Shown piece by piece: positions 23,235 through 34,640 of a stretch of 64,000 nt of DNA; position 1 is the first letter of the stretch, and each line of letters starts with the position of its first letter. Both the position numbers and the translations under genes were made by a program. Below the pieces are notes generated by a model. The model saw only the letters and a list, made by a program, of their open reading frames with translations, searched no databases and was not told the origin of the DNA. Origin of the DNA: Delphinapterus leucas (Eukaryota > Chordata > Mammalia > Artiodactyla > Monodontidae); NCBI RefSeq assembly GCF_002288925.2, contig NW_022098044.1, positions 12,500,094-12,564,093 of the forward strand, written 5' to 3'.

Positions 23235-23400
23235 AGTAAAATAACTACTATTTACTGATAACCTACCTCGAAGCACCTACCATGGACCTATCCGTATTTT
23301 AGGCACTTGCACATCATCCTTAGTAGTCATGGCAACCCTACAATCTAGAGATTCCCAACTTCCTTTTACAGATGAAGAACTTGGGCTAAGAGAGTACACA
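23235..23400 (-). repeat. MIR SINE fragment
   Basis: 'ctactatttactgataacct', then 'cttccttttacagatgaaga' and 'aagagagtaca' match reverse MIR. Confidence 0.6.
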
Positions 23401-23490
23401 TGATTTCATTAATCCATTTAATTCAAGTCAACAGCCTTGATTGAGTACCAACTGTGTGCTCTACATGGTGCCAAACACTGGGGGTCCCAG
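23401..23490 (-). repeat. L2 3' end fragment
   Basis: 'gattgagtaccaactgtgtg' and 'ggtgccaaacactgggg' match the reversed L2 3' end. Confidence 0.55.
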
Positions 23491-26194
23491 GTTTGAAGAG
23501 TTACCACCCATAATGGACTTGATTGAAACCCAGGTCCCTCTTGCTCTAAACCACTCTTTCCTCGACACTATGTGATTCCCCTTGTAGTTTCTCAGTGTGA
23601 GAAAGGTGGAGATTTCAGTCTGTTTCATTGTTTCATCTTCTGCTTCTCTTTTTCTGGGGGTCCTCTTTTTATGAGGACCAGGCAATGGATAGAATGAGAG
23701 CCAGGATCTGAGTGTGACTTGTTGGAGCTCTCTGCCTATGTAAAGCCTTTCCAGTACAAATTGGTATTCTCAGTGGTCTATGAGTGTGATAAGCTGAAGA
23801 CTCCAGTCCTGGGTTTGATATTTATATATGTCAGCACCAGGCTAATTCAGGGGGAGCCAGGACATGATGAACTATGCAATCTTGGGGCAAGAAGTTGCAT
23901 CCGGGGAATCGGGGTGGAAGAGCAGTGAGACATAAGAATATGCGGTCAGTATGAAAAGGGGACACATGAAAAAAGGGTACTATGAAAAGTTAGTGGCAGA
24001 ATCTGAGACTGGGCCATGCAGAGTGGTTAGGGGTTCAGGCTCTGATGAGTAAGCTGGGGGCTTGTAATCTAAGGCTCAGCAATATGTGAGGGCCTCTGAG
24101 CATATAGGAGTTATTCTTCCTACATGGATCTAGAGTCTTGGTTTGCTTTGACATAAATTAAGTGACCATCTGACCTTACTCTTTCTAGGCCCAGATCATC
24201 TAGTTAATGTCTTCCTCTGTGATGGATCCTGCCCTATGCTGACCCGTTCATTCTGTCCCTCATCACTGACATGCTTTGTTGCAATAATCTTTCAGGGTCC
24301 TTCTTTAAACCAGGAACCCAAGATGAGAACCACCAAAATATATAACCAACAGGTGGTTTGATGTAAATACACTGTGGTTCTCTTGCTCTGGTATGGTTCT
24401 TCTTTTGCTTCTTGCATCACCTGTGTTTTTTTTTTTTTTTTGCAATTGGACTGCAGTGTTGGGGAGTGGTGGTCTATGGACAAATTCTTGGGAGCTCTGA
24501 GTTCTCCATCATGATATTTAAAATTTGTGATTTTATATCTACGCCAAATTATATATTGTAGGCATTTTCTAGAGCTTTGTCATGACCACTGCTTAGAAAA
24601 TACTGCCACCATTTCAGTGACTACTACTACAGTTTGTTTAGAATTGCATCAAAGCCAACTAATATTATTCAGTTGTTTGGGCAAAGGAGGAGATAACAGA
24701 GGTAGATTAAAGCATAAAAGATGTTTTCTATCCAAGTGATGTCACTGCATCCTGAACCATGGATGGTTTGGCAGTAGCTTGTAAAGAAATAAAAGGTAAT
24801 GGGAAAATTGAGTCATCACAGGGCCCACGTTAGTATTAGCATGCTAAATTCAGAATAATTTATTCCACAGCAGTCAGTATTATATTCACGTTATGAGCTG
24901 AAATTTAGTTTTAGCAAAAGAACCGTATCCATCACATTAAATTAATATTGTTAATTTAAATATTATTGGCTTTGTTTGTGCTTGATTTGTGACTGTTTTG
25001 ATTTTATAGTTGTATAAGAGTTATAAGAATAAGGAATATATACTTAGTTTTATGTCTCTACATATTTTAGTGTGTCAGGAATAAAAGAGTAAAGTGTAAA
25101 TACTCACTGTCTCTCCCTGTCACTCCCTCTCCCTCCACTGCCTAATAGTACCCAAACCTCCAGTCTGCCTGAAGTGGTCACTCTAGGTGTCTCCACTCCT
25201 GAAAAGCCCTGGAACTGTCTTGGATTGGGAAAGTTCCTCTTTTGGGTCACTGGATGGATCCAGATTTGGGGCAGGAACCACACTCTGTAGGACCTAGGTT
25301 TATAAACTCTCTATGGATTCGATTGCAGGCAGGTTGATAACTTGGTTGAGTTTGATAGATAAGGATGAGCTTGCTGACCTCCTGCATCATGGCCCTAGAG
25401 GATTTTTGCCCCTTCAAAGAAATACTACAACGAAAACCAGAACAGGTATCAGAGATGAAAATAGACCCCGCTGATAGTAACGATGGTCTGGTTCAGGAGC
25501 ACAAGATCTAGCCATATGATCCTTTCAAACTGATACCAAAAGTAGGGATTACGAGTAGTCCCTAGGGAAAACAGCATTGCATTCTAGATTCCTACTATAT
25601 TGAGGGAAGAAAAGACAGCATGTACACTCTGCTTTCTATAGACTCTGGTCTCTAAGACCAAAGGGGTGGTCATTTTTGCACATTAACCACGGGAAGCAAT
25701 GTTGATGCTGGTACCTGGGTCATTTCTGCCACTGGCTTTGTAACATATGTACAGAAGAAAAGTATCAATAGAATGCAGGAGTCTGAGTCTCTCTACTTCC
25801 TGGACATCACAGCTCTAAAGTTTAAGTGCCTTTAGATGAGCCTTGGAAGGAAGAATGGTTGATAGAAAGAATGAGGGCCAGGTGACTAATGTCAGACCAG
25901 TGTCCAGAGGGCTTCCTCTCCTCATGACACATCTACCTGGAAGTGGTCCCAGACCCCACGGCCCTGGACTCTACTGATCTCTGTCTGTCTCCCTGTCTCT
26001 TCACTAAAGAGATCTGAGCCTAGTCTGGACAATCCCCTTGACTTTCAGAAGTGTTGACAATTGGAAGGACATCCACAATGGGGACTCCTTTACCCCTCTC
26101 TCCGACAAGTTCTGAGACCTGTGTTCAGATGCCCGTTGAGCTTGGGGAATCCTTAGAAAGTAGGAGGTCTGCACGTTCTCACTATCATCCCTGC
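23491..26194. other. Unassigned non-coding DNA
   Basis: No exon supported. Weak MIR-like words lie near 24020-24110. A T-run sits at 24424-24440. 24780-25060 is AT-rich with TAATTTAAAT-type words. A 48-codon open frame at 25365-25511 is discussed separately. Confidence 0.4.
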
Positions 26195-26318
26195 CTCTAC
26201 ACCCTACATGCCAATAGTACCCCCATCCCCAGTTGTGGCAACCAAAAATATCTCTAGACATTGACAAGTGTCACCTAGGGGTGGGTGAGACAGAATCTTC
26301 CCTCGTTGAGAACCATTG
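26195..26318 (-). mobile_element. MER20 hAT element, partial
   Basis: Reverse of MER20: 'gccaatagtacccccatccc', 'agttgtggcaaccaaaaata' and the terminus 'gttgagaaccattg'. Only one end is retained. Confidence 0.75.
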
Positions 26319-26584
26319 ATGGAAAATTAGAGATCTTTGTTTATCTGCAGGAAGATTACAAAGAGGAGTTTTCCATTTACCTGCTTCTCCAGGACCTCAT
26401 AACTTTTTATAATTATGTTTCTGCTTAGATCATTCATTGTGCCTGCCGCAAACAGATCAATATTATAAATCAGTGTTGATGTTACCTCACCCCAGATCTC
26501 TCCAGATGGCAACAGGAGCAGTAATTCACCCAATCAGAATTCTAGAAAATCAACAATGTAATCCAGAAAACCCTGTGTTTGTTG

Positions 26585-26745
26585 GGTTCCTATTAAATTC
26601 ATTCACTATATTATCTCTAATTCTTTCAACTCTCCTGCAGGATAGGTGTTAATAACCCCATTTTACAGGTGAACAGTGTGAGGCTGAGAGCAGTTAACTT
26701 AGGAGAGGGATGTAGGATTTCATCACAGTTGGAGTTTGCTCCAAA
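26585..26745 (-). repeat. MIR SINE fragment
   Basis: 'aataaccccattttacaggt' followed by 'agtgtgaggctgagagcagt' matches reverse MIR. Confidence 0.6.
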
Positions 26746-27928
26746 GCTCACATATCCCCCCTTTTTCTGTGCTTACCCTACAATGTCTGTGATGAAGTTC
26801 TGCACAGCACAGCTCTGGAGCAGTGTAACTTGTGCTGCTGTCGCCCCTGTAGCTGCACAAAATGTGCCACACACAGAGGGGCTTCCAGCTTTCAGCACGC
26901 TGTCAGCCGAGTGCCCTGGGGACCTGCACCATCACTCCCAGACTGCCCTTGCAATACTTTTGGATTCCCCTGAAACCTGAGCACCACTTTTAAGAGCTTT
27001 ACTGTGTCTGGATATTGGCCAAACTTTCTTCCACTTGTCTTATTTGAGCTGTGAGTGTGATAAAAACCTTTCTCCTTCAGCGAATGAGGTGGCCTGATCT
27101 GTGCTCACTATTCTAGAAGTACATTCTGAGAAGCTGTACCCTCAAGGCAGTCTTTCATTATTTCAATTCCACTGGTGGATTCATCTTCTCCAGAGTTCTC
27201 AAATCTTGGGAGGTCATATCGCTAATGTAAACTTAGGGCAGTTACATGTAAGTTCCAAACAGAAGTCTCGCTGGCCTATTTTTAAAAACCCTGAAAGGTA
27301 TGCTGTTGGAAAAAACAACAACAAAAAAACCCCCAGAAAACCTCTCATGTGATTAATTGTTAAAATTCCCTTGATACTGTATATTTGCATCTCATTTTCC
27401 TACCTACTTTAGGCTGAATTCTCTTTGCCCAAAATGATGGCATAAAACTGAAATATAGTTGTGTGAGAAACTCTGGCAAGTGATTTCTCTATGGACCCTT
27501 TAACATTTCAGTAGATTCTTACCACTTTTTTCTCTACCACCCCTTTCCCTCTGCCTCCAGCTAGCTTCCCAATTCTTCATGGTTTTTTAATAATTTGTAA
27601 CTCTGATCACTGTAAGTGGTTCAGTACATTAGCAAATTTCCTTAATACTCCAGGAGTTGTGTCATCAGAATATTGATTTGTATACATTCATATTTCCCAG
27701 GCTTTTTCTTATCTAGTTTTTGACAGTAGCAATTTGGGTAAGGATTTCATTACTTCCTAATTGCTCCAATTTCTTTATTTCTTCTCGTTGAAGACACATT
27801 TAGAAAATGAATTCCCTATCTCAGCTTTTCAGTATTGTCCTTTCATCCTTTGTTCCTTTCATCCTTCTTTATTACCTGGGCTGGGGTCTGTAATTCATTC
27901 ACTCATTTCCTTTAGAAGGTAGAGAAAA
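26746..27928. other. Unassigned non-coding DNA
   Basis: No recognised repeat or exon. A 103-codon frame at 26669-26980 overlaps the MIR edge and has no domain-like pattern. Confidence 0.4.
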
Positions 27929-27974
27929 CCTGGTACTTTTATTTTTATTTAAAAATTTTTTTTATTTTTAGTTT

Positions 27975-28062
27975 TTTAAAGGAGACACACAGAGACACAT
28001 GCCTTGCCCAGAGACACATAGCTAATGGTGAATAGAAACAATATTTGGGCCGAGGCTTCTTT
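27975..28062 (-). repeat. MIR-like segment beside CHR SINE
   Basis: 'cacagagacacatgccttgc' and 'ccagagacacatagctaatg' resemble the reverse MIR core. It lies between two T/A-rich stretches and may have been carried with the SINE. Confidence 0.45.
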
Positions 28063-28069
28063 TTCTCTT

Positions 28070-28329
28070 TTTAATTTTTAAAAAACTTTTTATTTATTTA
28101 TTTTGGCTGCGTTGAGTCTTCCTTGCTGCGCGCAGGCTTTCTCTAGTTGCGGTGAGCGGGAGCTACTCTTCGTTGAGGTGCGCGGGCTCTACGCACGCGG
28201 GCTCAGTAGTTGTGGCGCATGGGGCTTAGCTGCTCTGAGGCATGTGGGATCTTCCCAGACCAGGGCTCAAACCTGTGTCCCCTGCATTGGCAGGCGGATT
28301 CCTAACCACTGCACCACCAGGGAAGTCCC
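28070..28329 (-). mobile_element. CHR-type tRNA-derived SINE (long form)
   Basis: T-rich tail about 28070-28105, then 'ggctgcgttgagtcttcctt', 'ctctagttgcggtgagcggg', the reverse B-box region near 28263 and the 5' end 'accaccagggaagtccc'. CpGs are well preserved (TGCGCGCAGG, ACGCACGCGGG), suggesting a fairly recent copy. CCTGGTACT occurs at 28328-28336 and again at 27929-27937, so the inserted unit may extend left to 27938. Confidence 0.88.
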
Positions 28330-28336
28330 TGGTACT

Positions 28337-29726
28337 ACCTTTTAAACTTTCATTTTTACTAAAGAGTTTAGGACAAGAAAGAACATTTTTTTTTTTCAAA
28401 CTTTCTGCCGTCAACCCATATATTTCTCTGATAAACTGCTTGCAGACCCTTCCCCTCTCTCACTGCATTCTTTGAAAGTTCAGCAGGCAGAGATAATGAG
28501 AGAGCTGAAGACCAAACATACCACAAACATCATAGTGTACTTTAGGCCCCAGCTTCGGAAATAATCTTTGTTTTCAATTGCTTTTTTTTTATTTTATTTT
28601 TTTAAAGTTTTCTTTTAGCATCAATTCTGAGCAAGCACTGCTGAAAATGAGCCTTCAAGGGACTCTCTCCTTCTCTACTTTGCAAAGTGTCAAAAATGGA
28701 GGAGACAGAGAGATACCTTTTTCAGACTTGGAGTGATTTCTGAGTTCCAGTAACACTTCAGATTCACCTTCACTGTCTGTTCAGAGGTGGTTCCTGTGTG
28801 GTGGATTAATGAAGGCGTTGTCTGTGTCTGATGAACCAGCTATCTCCTGAAATAGTTGCCTTTGTTCTGAGCATACGTGTGTGTTTATGAGGGCTTGTGT
28901 GCATGTACATGTGCGTGAGTCCCTACTTGGTAACTGAGACGGATTCTACCTGATGTGCACATCTGCATGAAATCAGCACTCATCTCAGCCTTTTCAATGA
29001 GAAAGTTCCAAACATCTGGAGGTTTGAAATTTGGGACCGGAACTCCTGGATCCTTCCATGGCTCCTTTTTCCTTCTGGTTTTTATTCCTGGGCTTGGCGT
29101 CGGTGTAGACCCCGCCTTGCTGGTTCCTCTTGTAAACTGAGCCTTGTAGTGCCGGCGTGTTACTGAGGTTAGCCTGGGAAAGAGTGTCACGGGCCTCAGC
29201 AGGAAGCTGCTGGACAAGCCCCAGACTGTGTTAGGAAACAAACCGTTGTTTCCAGGGTGGGACGCTTGCTGAATGACCTGCATAACATGGTTGCCAATAA
29301 GAAGGACAGAAATAAAACATTTTTAATTTCTGGGAAATTCAGCGCTCGGACTTCAAAGAGTGAGTTATGGAGGGAGGGGATGCTGTCCCCGGGTGGGGAG
29401 AGCCGGCAGAGAAAGCCCAATAGCTTTCCCAACTGGGGCTGCTTCATCACCTCTGGGGACCAAGCTCTGTGTTTGGGGCTGTGGAATAGAAGGAGCCAGT
29501 GGTTCATCATGTTGACAGCCAGTCACGGGGGGCCTTGAGGCTCATGTTCCCACCACAGTGTTCCTGCCTTCTCTTCCCCAACTGAGTCTTTGCCTGGGGC
29601 CCCTGCCATTCCTTGGGTGAGATTTCTGCCTTTGAATCTTTTTCAGTCCCTCTTGAAGCTGAATCTCTGAGGCTGGACAGCCCTCTCTACTACAGTTGCC
29701 TTGTTTAAGACTGCTTAATCCAAACC
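28337..29726. other. Unassigned non-coding DNA
   Basis: No repeat family or exon recognised. The minus-strand 132-codon frame at 28885-29283 shows no domain. Confidence 0.4.
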
Positions 29727-29735
29727 TTGATTCTT

Positions 29736-29872
29736 TTTTTTTAACTTTTTATTTTATGTTGGAACACAGTTGATTAACAATGTTGTGTTAGTTTTAGGTG
29801 TACAGCAAAGTGATTCATTTATACATATACATGTATCCATTCTTTTTCAAATTCTTTTCCCATTTACACGTG
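29736..29872 (-). mobile_element. LINE-1 3' end, short
   Basis: T-run, then 'gttggaacacagttgattaa' and 'gtgtacagcaaagtgattca'. Target duplication TTGATTCTT at 29727-29735 and 29873-29881, exact. Confidence 0.9.
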
Positions 29873-30164
29873 TTGATTCTTGATTTACATTTGGTTCTTT
29901 GGCCTGGGGTCATTTCCAAGGGGGCCTCTTCTTATGTTAAACCTCAAATTTGTTGTCTCTCTACTAAGCCATAACTAATCAATTCCCAAGGTCCCTAATA
30001 TTTACCCAGTCTTTTGGGTCAGCCTGGATCTCAGGGAAAGGCCTGTTGTGTAATGGCTTGCATACAACCTTTCAAATCTGCTTCTGCTGCCCCCAAAGCA
30101 CAGATCTAACCTAAATACATTAAAACTCAAATACCATGCAAAGTCACCAATAACAACACCTAAA

Positions 30165-30382
30165 GCATCGGTCTCAACTGGGGGTGATTTGGCCCCCCAG
30201 GGGACTTTTGGCCAGGTCTGCAGACATTTTTGTTTGTCACAACTAGGGGAAGCGGATGCTGCTGGCATCTAGTGGATAGAGGCCAGGGATGTTGCTCACC
30301 ATTCTACAATGCACAGGACAGTCTCCACAACAAACAATTATCTGCCCCAAATCTCAATAGTGTTGAGGCTGAGAAACCCTGA
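30165..30382 (+). mobile_element. MER20 hAT element, near full length
   Basis: Runs from 'gtctcaactgggggtgattt' through 'gcatctagtggatagaggcc' and 'aatgcacaggacagtctcc' to 'aggctgagaaaccctg', covering both termini of MER20 (about 218 bp). Flanks 'acctaaag' and 'atctgaag' could be a decayed 8-bp target duplication. Confidence 0.88.
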
Positions 30383-30595
30383 TCTGAAGGAAGAATCAGG
30401 TGAAAGTTATGGATACACAGTCTAGAAGCAAACAAAGCTTTCTTCCCCAGACTCAACTAGCTTTACTTTTTTTCAGTGGTAAGAATACAGGTGCCAACAG
30501 ACTTCGTTGTGAGTTTCCCTATCTCACCTTGCACTTCATTCCCTAAGTCAGACCATTATGTTGCACCAGTGTTCAGGCCAAGGAATTTCCTTGGC

Positions 30596-30680
30596 ATACA
30601 CCATAATACATGCATGCATGTGTACATGTATATGTGCACCCATGAATGCATTCATGCTTACATACATACATACAATAATT
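30596..30680. repeat. Degenerate (CATA/CATG)n simple repeat
   Basis: Alternating 'catgcatgcatgtgtacatg' and 'tacatacatacatacaata' words. Confidence 0.75.
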
Positions 30681-30990
30681 CAGCCAACATTTCCTGAAAA
30701 CCTGTAGTAAGAATAGGGTCAGGTTCTGGGGATACAAAAATAAATAATACAGTCTCTGACATCAAAAGGGTCAATGGGGGAATGAGCAAGTAACCCCAAA
30801 ATCATAATGCAATGAGCTAAACAGAGTAGATAAGCCAGGGGAGGAGCATTCCTGTCACAGTGGGGGCCAGGAAGGGCTTCTCAAGAGAGATCAAATCTGA
30901 GCTGAGTCTTACGGAATGTTTCGGTATAGTCCAAGCCCCCAGGGCAGAGAGATGAAGCAGCCATGGGAAGGCATGGGGTATGCAAGGGCA
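30681..30990 (-). repeat. L2-like repeat
   Basis: 'agccaacatttcctgaaaac', 'ggttctggggatacaaaaat', 'aggaagggcttctcaagaga' and 'aaatctgagctgagtcttac' are in the order of reversed L2. Confidence 0.65.
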
Positions 30991-31019
30991 GCCCTTTATT
31001 AGGACTTTTGATTCTTAGA

Positions 31020-31185
31020 ATAAACTTTCATGACAGATACTATAAGAATTATTCTGGATGGAAAAATAAAGAAGGTAGTTGATTTGTCTGAGGCCAAAGC
31101 ACAAATCAGTGCCAGGGTTGGAATAGATTCTCACTGTCAGAGCTCATTCATTCATTCACTTATTCAACAGGTATTTATTGAGTGT
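31020..31185 (-). repeat. MIR fragment abutting an L2 tail
   Basis: 'gaggccaaagcacaaatcag' resembles reverse MIR. 'attcattcattcacttattc' and 'ggtatttattgagtgtctgg' are the reversed L2 3' tail. Confidence 0.5.
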
Positions 31186-31199
31186 CTGGGCACGGTGTA

Positions 31200-31400
31200 A
31201 GTTTACATCCCAGCTCCAAGACAAATGTTGGACAAGTTACTCAAGCTCCATGAGCCTTAGTTTGCTGTCTATAAAATAGAGATAAAAATAGTAACTCTCT
31301 CTCTCGGGGGCTCTTGTAAAGATTAAGTGAGGTTATGCTTATGAAGCCTTTAGTGTATACTATGTAGTGCAGGCACTCAGCGTCAGATGCTGTTGTCAGT
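31200..31400 (+). repeat. MIR SINE
   Basis: 'gacaagttactcaagctcca', 'ccttagtttgctgtctataa' and 'gtaaagattaagtgaggtta' are the MIR core in plus orientation. Confidence 0.68.
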
Positions 31401-32462
31401 AGTCAGCAGCATCATCATTGTTATCCTTGTTATTATTATCCCCCTCCCAAGTGCATGCTTTCTGCCCCTGGACCTGCGTGCTCCCACCTACGCAACCAGG
31501 AGGCTCCCAGCCATACAGGCACAGAGAATTTTGCATTCCATTTACCTCTTGTCAGCGATTGGGTCCTGAGCAGAGCAGATTGCTCACTCAGCCTGCAATT
31601 CACAGGTTTCCTGTTTCTCTCCTTGTAAGCTGCTAAGAGGTAGGGAGGAAGCTGTTTCATTACAGTCTCATTTACACCTCTCCCTGTTTTCCTGCTCCCT
31701 CCAAGGAAAGTCAAGTCGCTGTGTTCCGCACAGAGGCTGGCATGCAGGATTCCAGGCTGTGCTTTCCCAGTGAAGCCTCATCATTGTCTTTCTCACTGCC
31801 CAGAGGGAGAAGTGATCACCCTGTCCCCACCCCGCATGGCACTTTCATGTGCTGTATGGTTAGATAAATACCCTTTGGGCAGGAGCCATGGCAAGCTGGC
31901 CAGGTTAGACAGCAGTAATGGCTAGCAGGGATCACTTCTGAAATTGACTCCTGTATGGCTATAATTGATCCCAGGCTTGCCCTCAGAGCAGGCTAATCCC
32001 CATCCCTTCCTGTGCACAGGAGGATAATGAGGGCTCCAGACACATAAGCAGACTCACAGATGGCTGGATGTCACACGTTTGGCAATTCTTACTTTAGGAT
32101 GGCTCAGTGCTGTGGCCCTCAGGCGCATCAGCCTGTGACAAGTCTGAGAACTTGTTGGAAGATTCTTTGTGAGAAGAATCTTTTTCCTGTCACCTCTGCC
32201 AGCTTCCTTGCCCTGACTGAATGCATGTGTACATAAGTGTACACATACAGTGAAAGATGTCAAACACATTTGAGAAAATCCCAGACATTGTGCCGGATCC
32301 AGTGCCTCAGTTCACTGATGAGGAGATGGTGGGTGGGAATGTCAGGGTCTCTGTGACCTCTCTTGAGAGTCACCACAGAAAGAAACAGGCAGTTAAGGCC
32401 TCTGACCTACATCTCCAGACACTTGGGTCCCTCCAGAGTCCACCATCTTTCCAGAACTGCCT
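31401..32462. other. Unassigned non-coding DNA
   Basis: No recognised repeat or exon. Confidence 0.4.
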
Positions 32463-32648
32463 TTCTCAAATTCCAGTATGCATCAGAATCAGAATCACCT
32501 GGAGGGCTTGTGAAAACCCAGATTGCTGCGCCCCACCCCCAGAATTTCTGATTCAGAAGGTCTGAAGTGAGCCCTGGTATTTGCATGTTTAACAAGTTTC
32601 CAGATGATCCTGATGCTGCTGGCCCAGGGACCACTGATCGAGATGATG
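32463..32648 (-). mobile_element. MER5A hAT element
   Basis: Reverse of MER5A: 'cagaatcacctggagggctt', 'ccacccccagaatttctgat' and 'gatcctgatgctgctggccc', ending 'gggaccactgat'. Nearly full length. Confidence 0.85.
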
Positions 32649-33974
32649 TACCCAGCCTCGGAATACGGTCAATGAAGGAAACAGTTTATGTATGTTGATG
32701 GCCCCATAAATGTGGAAGACCCAGACAAGGGGGAACACACAGGGAGTTCTCAGCTGCTCCAGCAGCATTAGTAGAGGTCTTCCTCCCTGCTGCTGTTGGA
32801 GAAGCTGCTGCCTGGATCCCTTTAGTCGGGGAGGTTGCGGACCCCGGACTAGGGAAATCTCTTTCTGGCCCTACTGTGCTTTGTTGTAGCATCCGCAGTG
32901 TTTCATCTACCCATCTACTGAAGATGCCCTCTGTGTAGGTCTCTTCTGCCACAGTGGCTGCCCTCAAGAGCAAGAGGCAAGTTTTAAGTAGTTGTTTTCT
33001 CTCTCTCAAGCCCCAGTGTTGATGTAGTGCCTGGTCCAAAGTAGGTCCTCATGGCATGTCAGCCGGATATAAGAACAAGCAGTTCCCTCCAGTTTATTCT
33101 CCTCCCAGGTAGATGGATGACCTTTCTGAGCTCAGCAGATGCTGGGCTGTGTTCTGCAGGGAGAAGAAAAGATGTCAGAGAGCTAACACCCAGCACCCAT
33201 GGACACCAGTGTCCTTATTCGTGCTGCTTCCTAACTTATTATGTACCCTGTTCTTCTTGGACTGTTGAAATGCCCCCAGCCTTAAACCAGCAGGGCATGA
33301 TGGTGAAAACACTCAGGCCAGTCTGGCATAAGTGTGGGGTAACAGTAGAAAGAACCATGGAAAGGTGGGTAGAGGCCCTACTAAGGAGAGCCCTGAGTGC
33401 CAGGCTGAGGAGTTTGCAAGTAGATCAGCAAAGGTGAGTCATGCCAGGTTTGAGCTTCAGGAGGACGTGATTAAAGGGGAAAATCATTTGAAGTAAAATC
33501 ACAAGTCTTTGTCCTCAATGTTGTTCTTTTGTTGTTCTCTAAAAGTAAAATAATCACCGGGGTTATATGTAGAGCAAATTTTTAAATAAATAAATTAAAA
33601 ATAAATGTTTCCTCCTGACAGACATTCCATTGTCCTGCCAGTGCCCATTCATCAACCCCTTGACAAACTTATTGTTCAGACCAAGTCAAAAGATGCCCCA
33701 AATTTTCATACAGGTGGGAGGGGAAGTCTTCAGGAGAATACAGAGGGTGTTGTCCTTGATGTCAGGGGAAACTCAATGCCTGGATAAAGGACAGGGAACT
33801 CCATTAGAACAAAAAGAACACTGAGAGGATACATACAAAATAGGAAGCATAGAGGGGGAGGGGGAAGGGTAATGGAAAAAGGCAATTATTAAATATACAC
33901 TTCATACCTGGCCTGGGATTTTAACTAAACAACTACACAGTGAATTAGACATTCATATTTTTATTTTGTTAAAG
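32649..33974. other. Unassigned non-coding DNA
   Basis: Includes a 117-codon minus-strand frame (33039-32686) and a 128-codon plus-strand frame (33051-33437). Neither has a recognised domain. 33360-33480 looks like a weak L2-type fragment. Confidence 0.4.
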
Positions 33975-34100
33975 GACTAGGCTCATATAGGTAAATAAAC
34001 TCTCTAACTTTCTGGAACAAGTAAGTGGTGGAAATAGGATTCAAATCCAGGTCTGTTGTATTCCAAAGCCCATCTTCATTCTATTGCTGGGCACCATCAC
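33975..34100 (-). repeat. MIR SINE fragment
   Basis: 'gtaagtggtggaaatagga' and 'ttcaaatccaggtctgttgt' match the reverse MIR tRNA-side. Confidence 0.6.
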
Positions 34101-34149
34101 CCTGTTTGGCTACAGAAAGATGGCCAAGAACTAGCCCTTGTCACGAGGC

Positions 34150-34640
34150 AGCTTGTTAACGAGCAAGGGAGGGAACAAACATACCCAAGTAATGACTAAA
34201 AATAACCAAATGTGTGGAGAGTCCTGTGGAAAATACAAAACCCTGGGCAAACTCAGACCAGGGCAGGAAAGGTAATTTCCACCCAGGGGGTATAGGAAAG
34301 ATGTTTTGGAAAAGATAGCATGTGAGTTGCTTCCGGAGGTTGGCAGAATTTTGGCAGGTAGAAATAGTGAGGAGATGATTACTAGGAATTCCAGGCCAAG
34401 AAAACCTTGAGGACAAAGGCATAGAGGTGGGAAATGTGGGTTTATTTTGGAGATCAGCTGATGGATAATAAGAGAAAAATTTGCAAAGGCAAGCAGGGCA
34501 AGGGAGTGTTTTGAAATATCCTACCAAAGCACGGGGGCACCTTTCTGAAGGCAAAGGGGAGTCAGTGTGTGCATCAGTGCAGGGAAAGACATGGTCCGAG
34601 TGGGGCTGAAGGAAGATTCATGTGGCCAAGTGTGTAGAAC
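34150..34640 (-). repeat. L2-like repeat
   Basis: 'ggaaagatgttttggaaaag', 'gaggacaaaggcatagaggt' and 'gaagattcatgtggcc' are diverged blocks of the same ancient repeat seen at 10.6 and 20.1 kb. The 132-codon minus frame across it is incidental. Confidence 0.45.

Noticed and set aside
34156..34554. 132-codon minus-strand open frame
   Set aside because: It overlaps a diverged L2-like repeat and shows no L2 reverse transcriptase motif or other domain.
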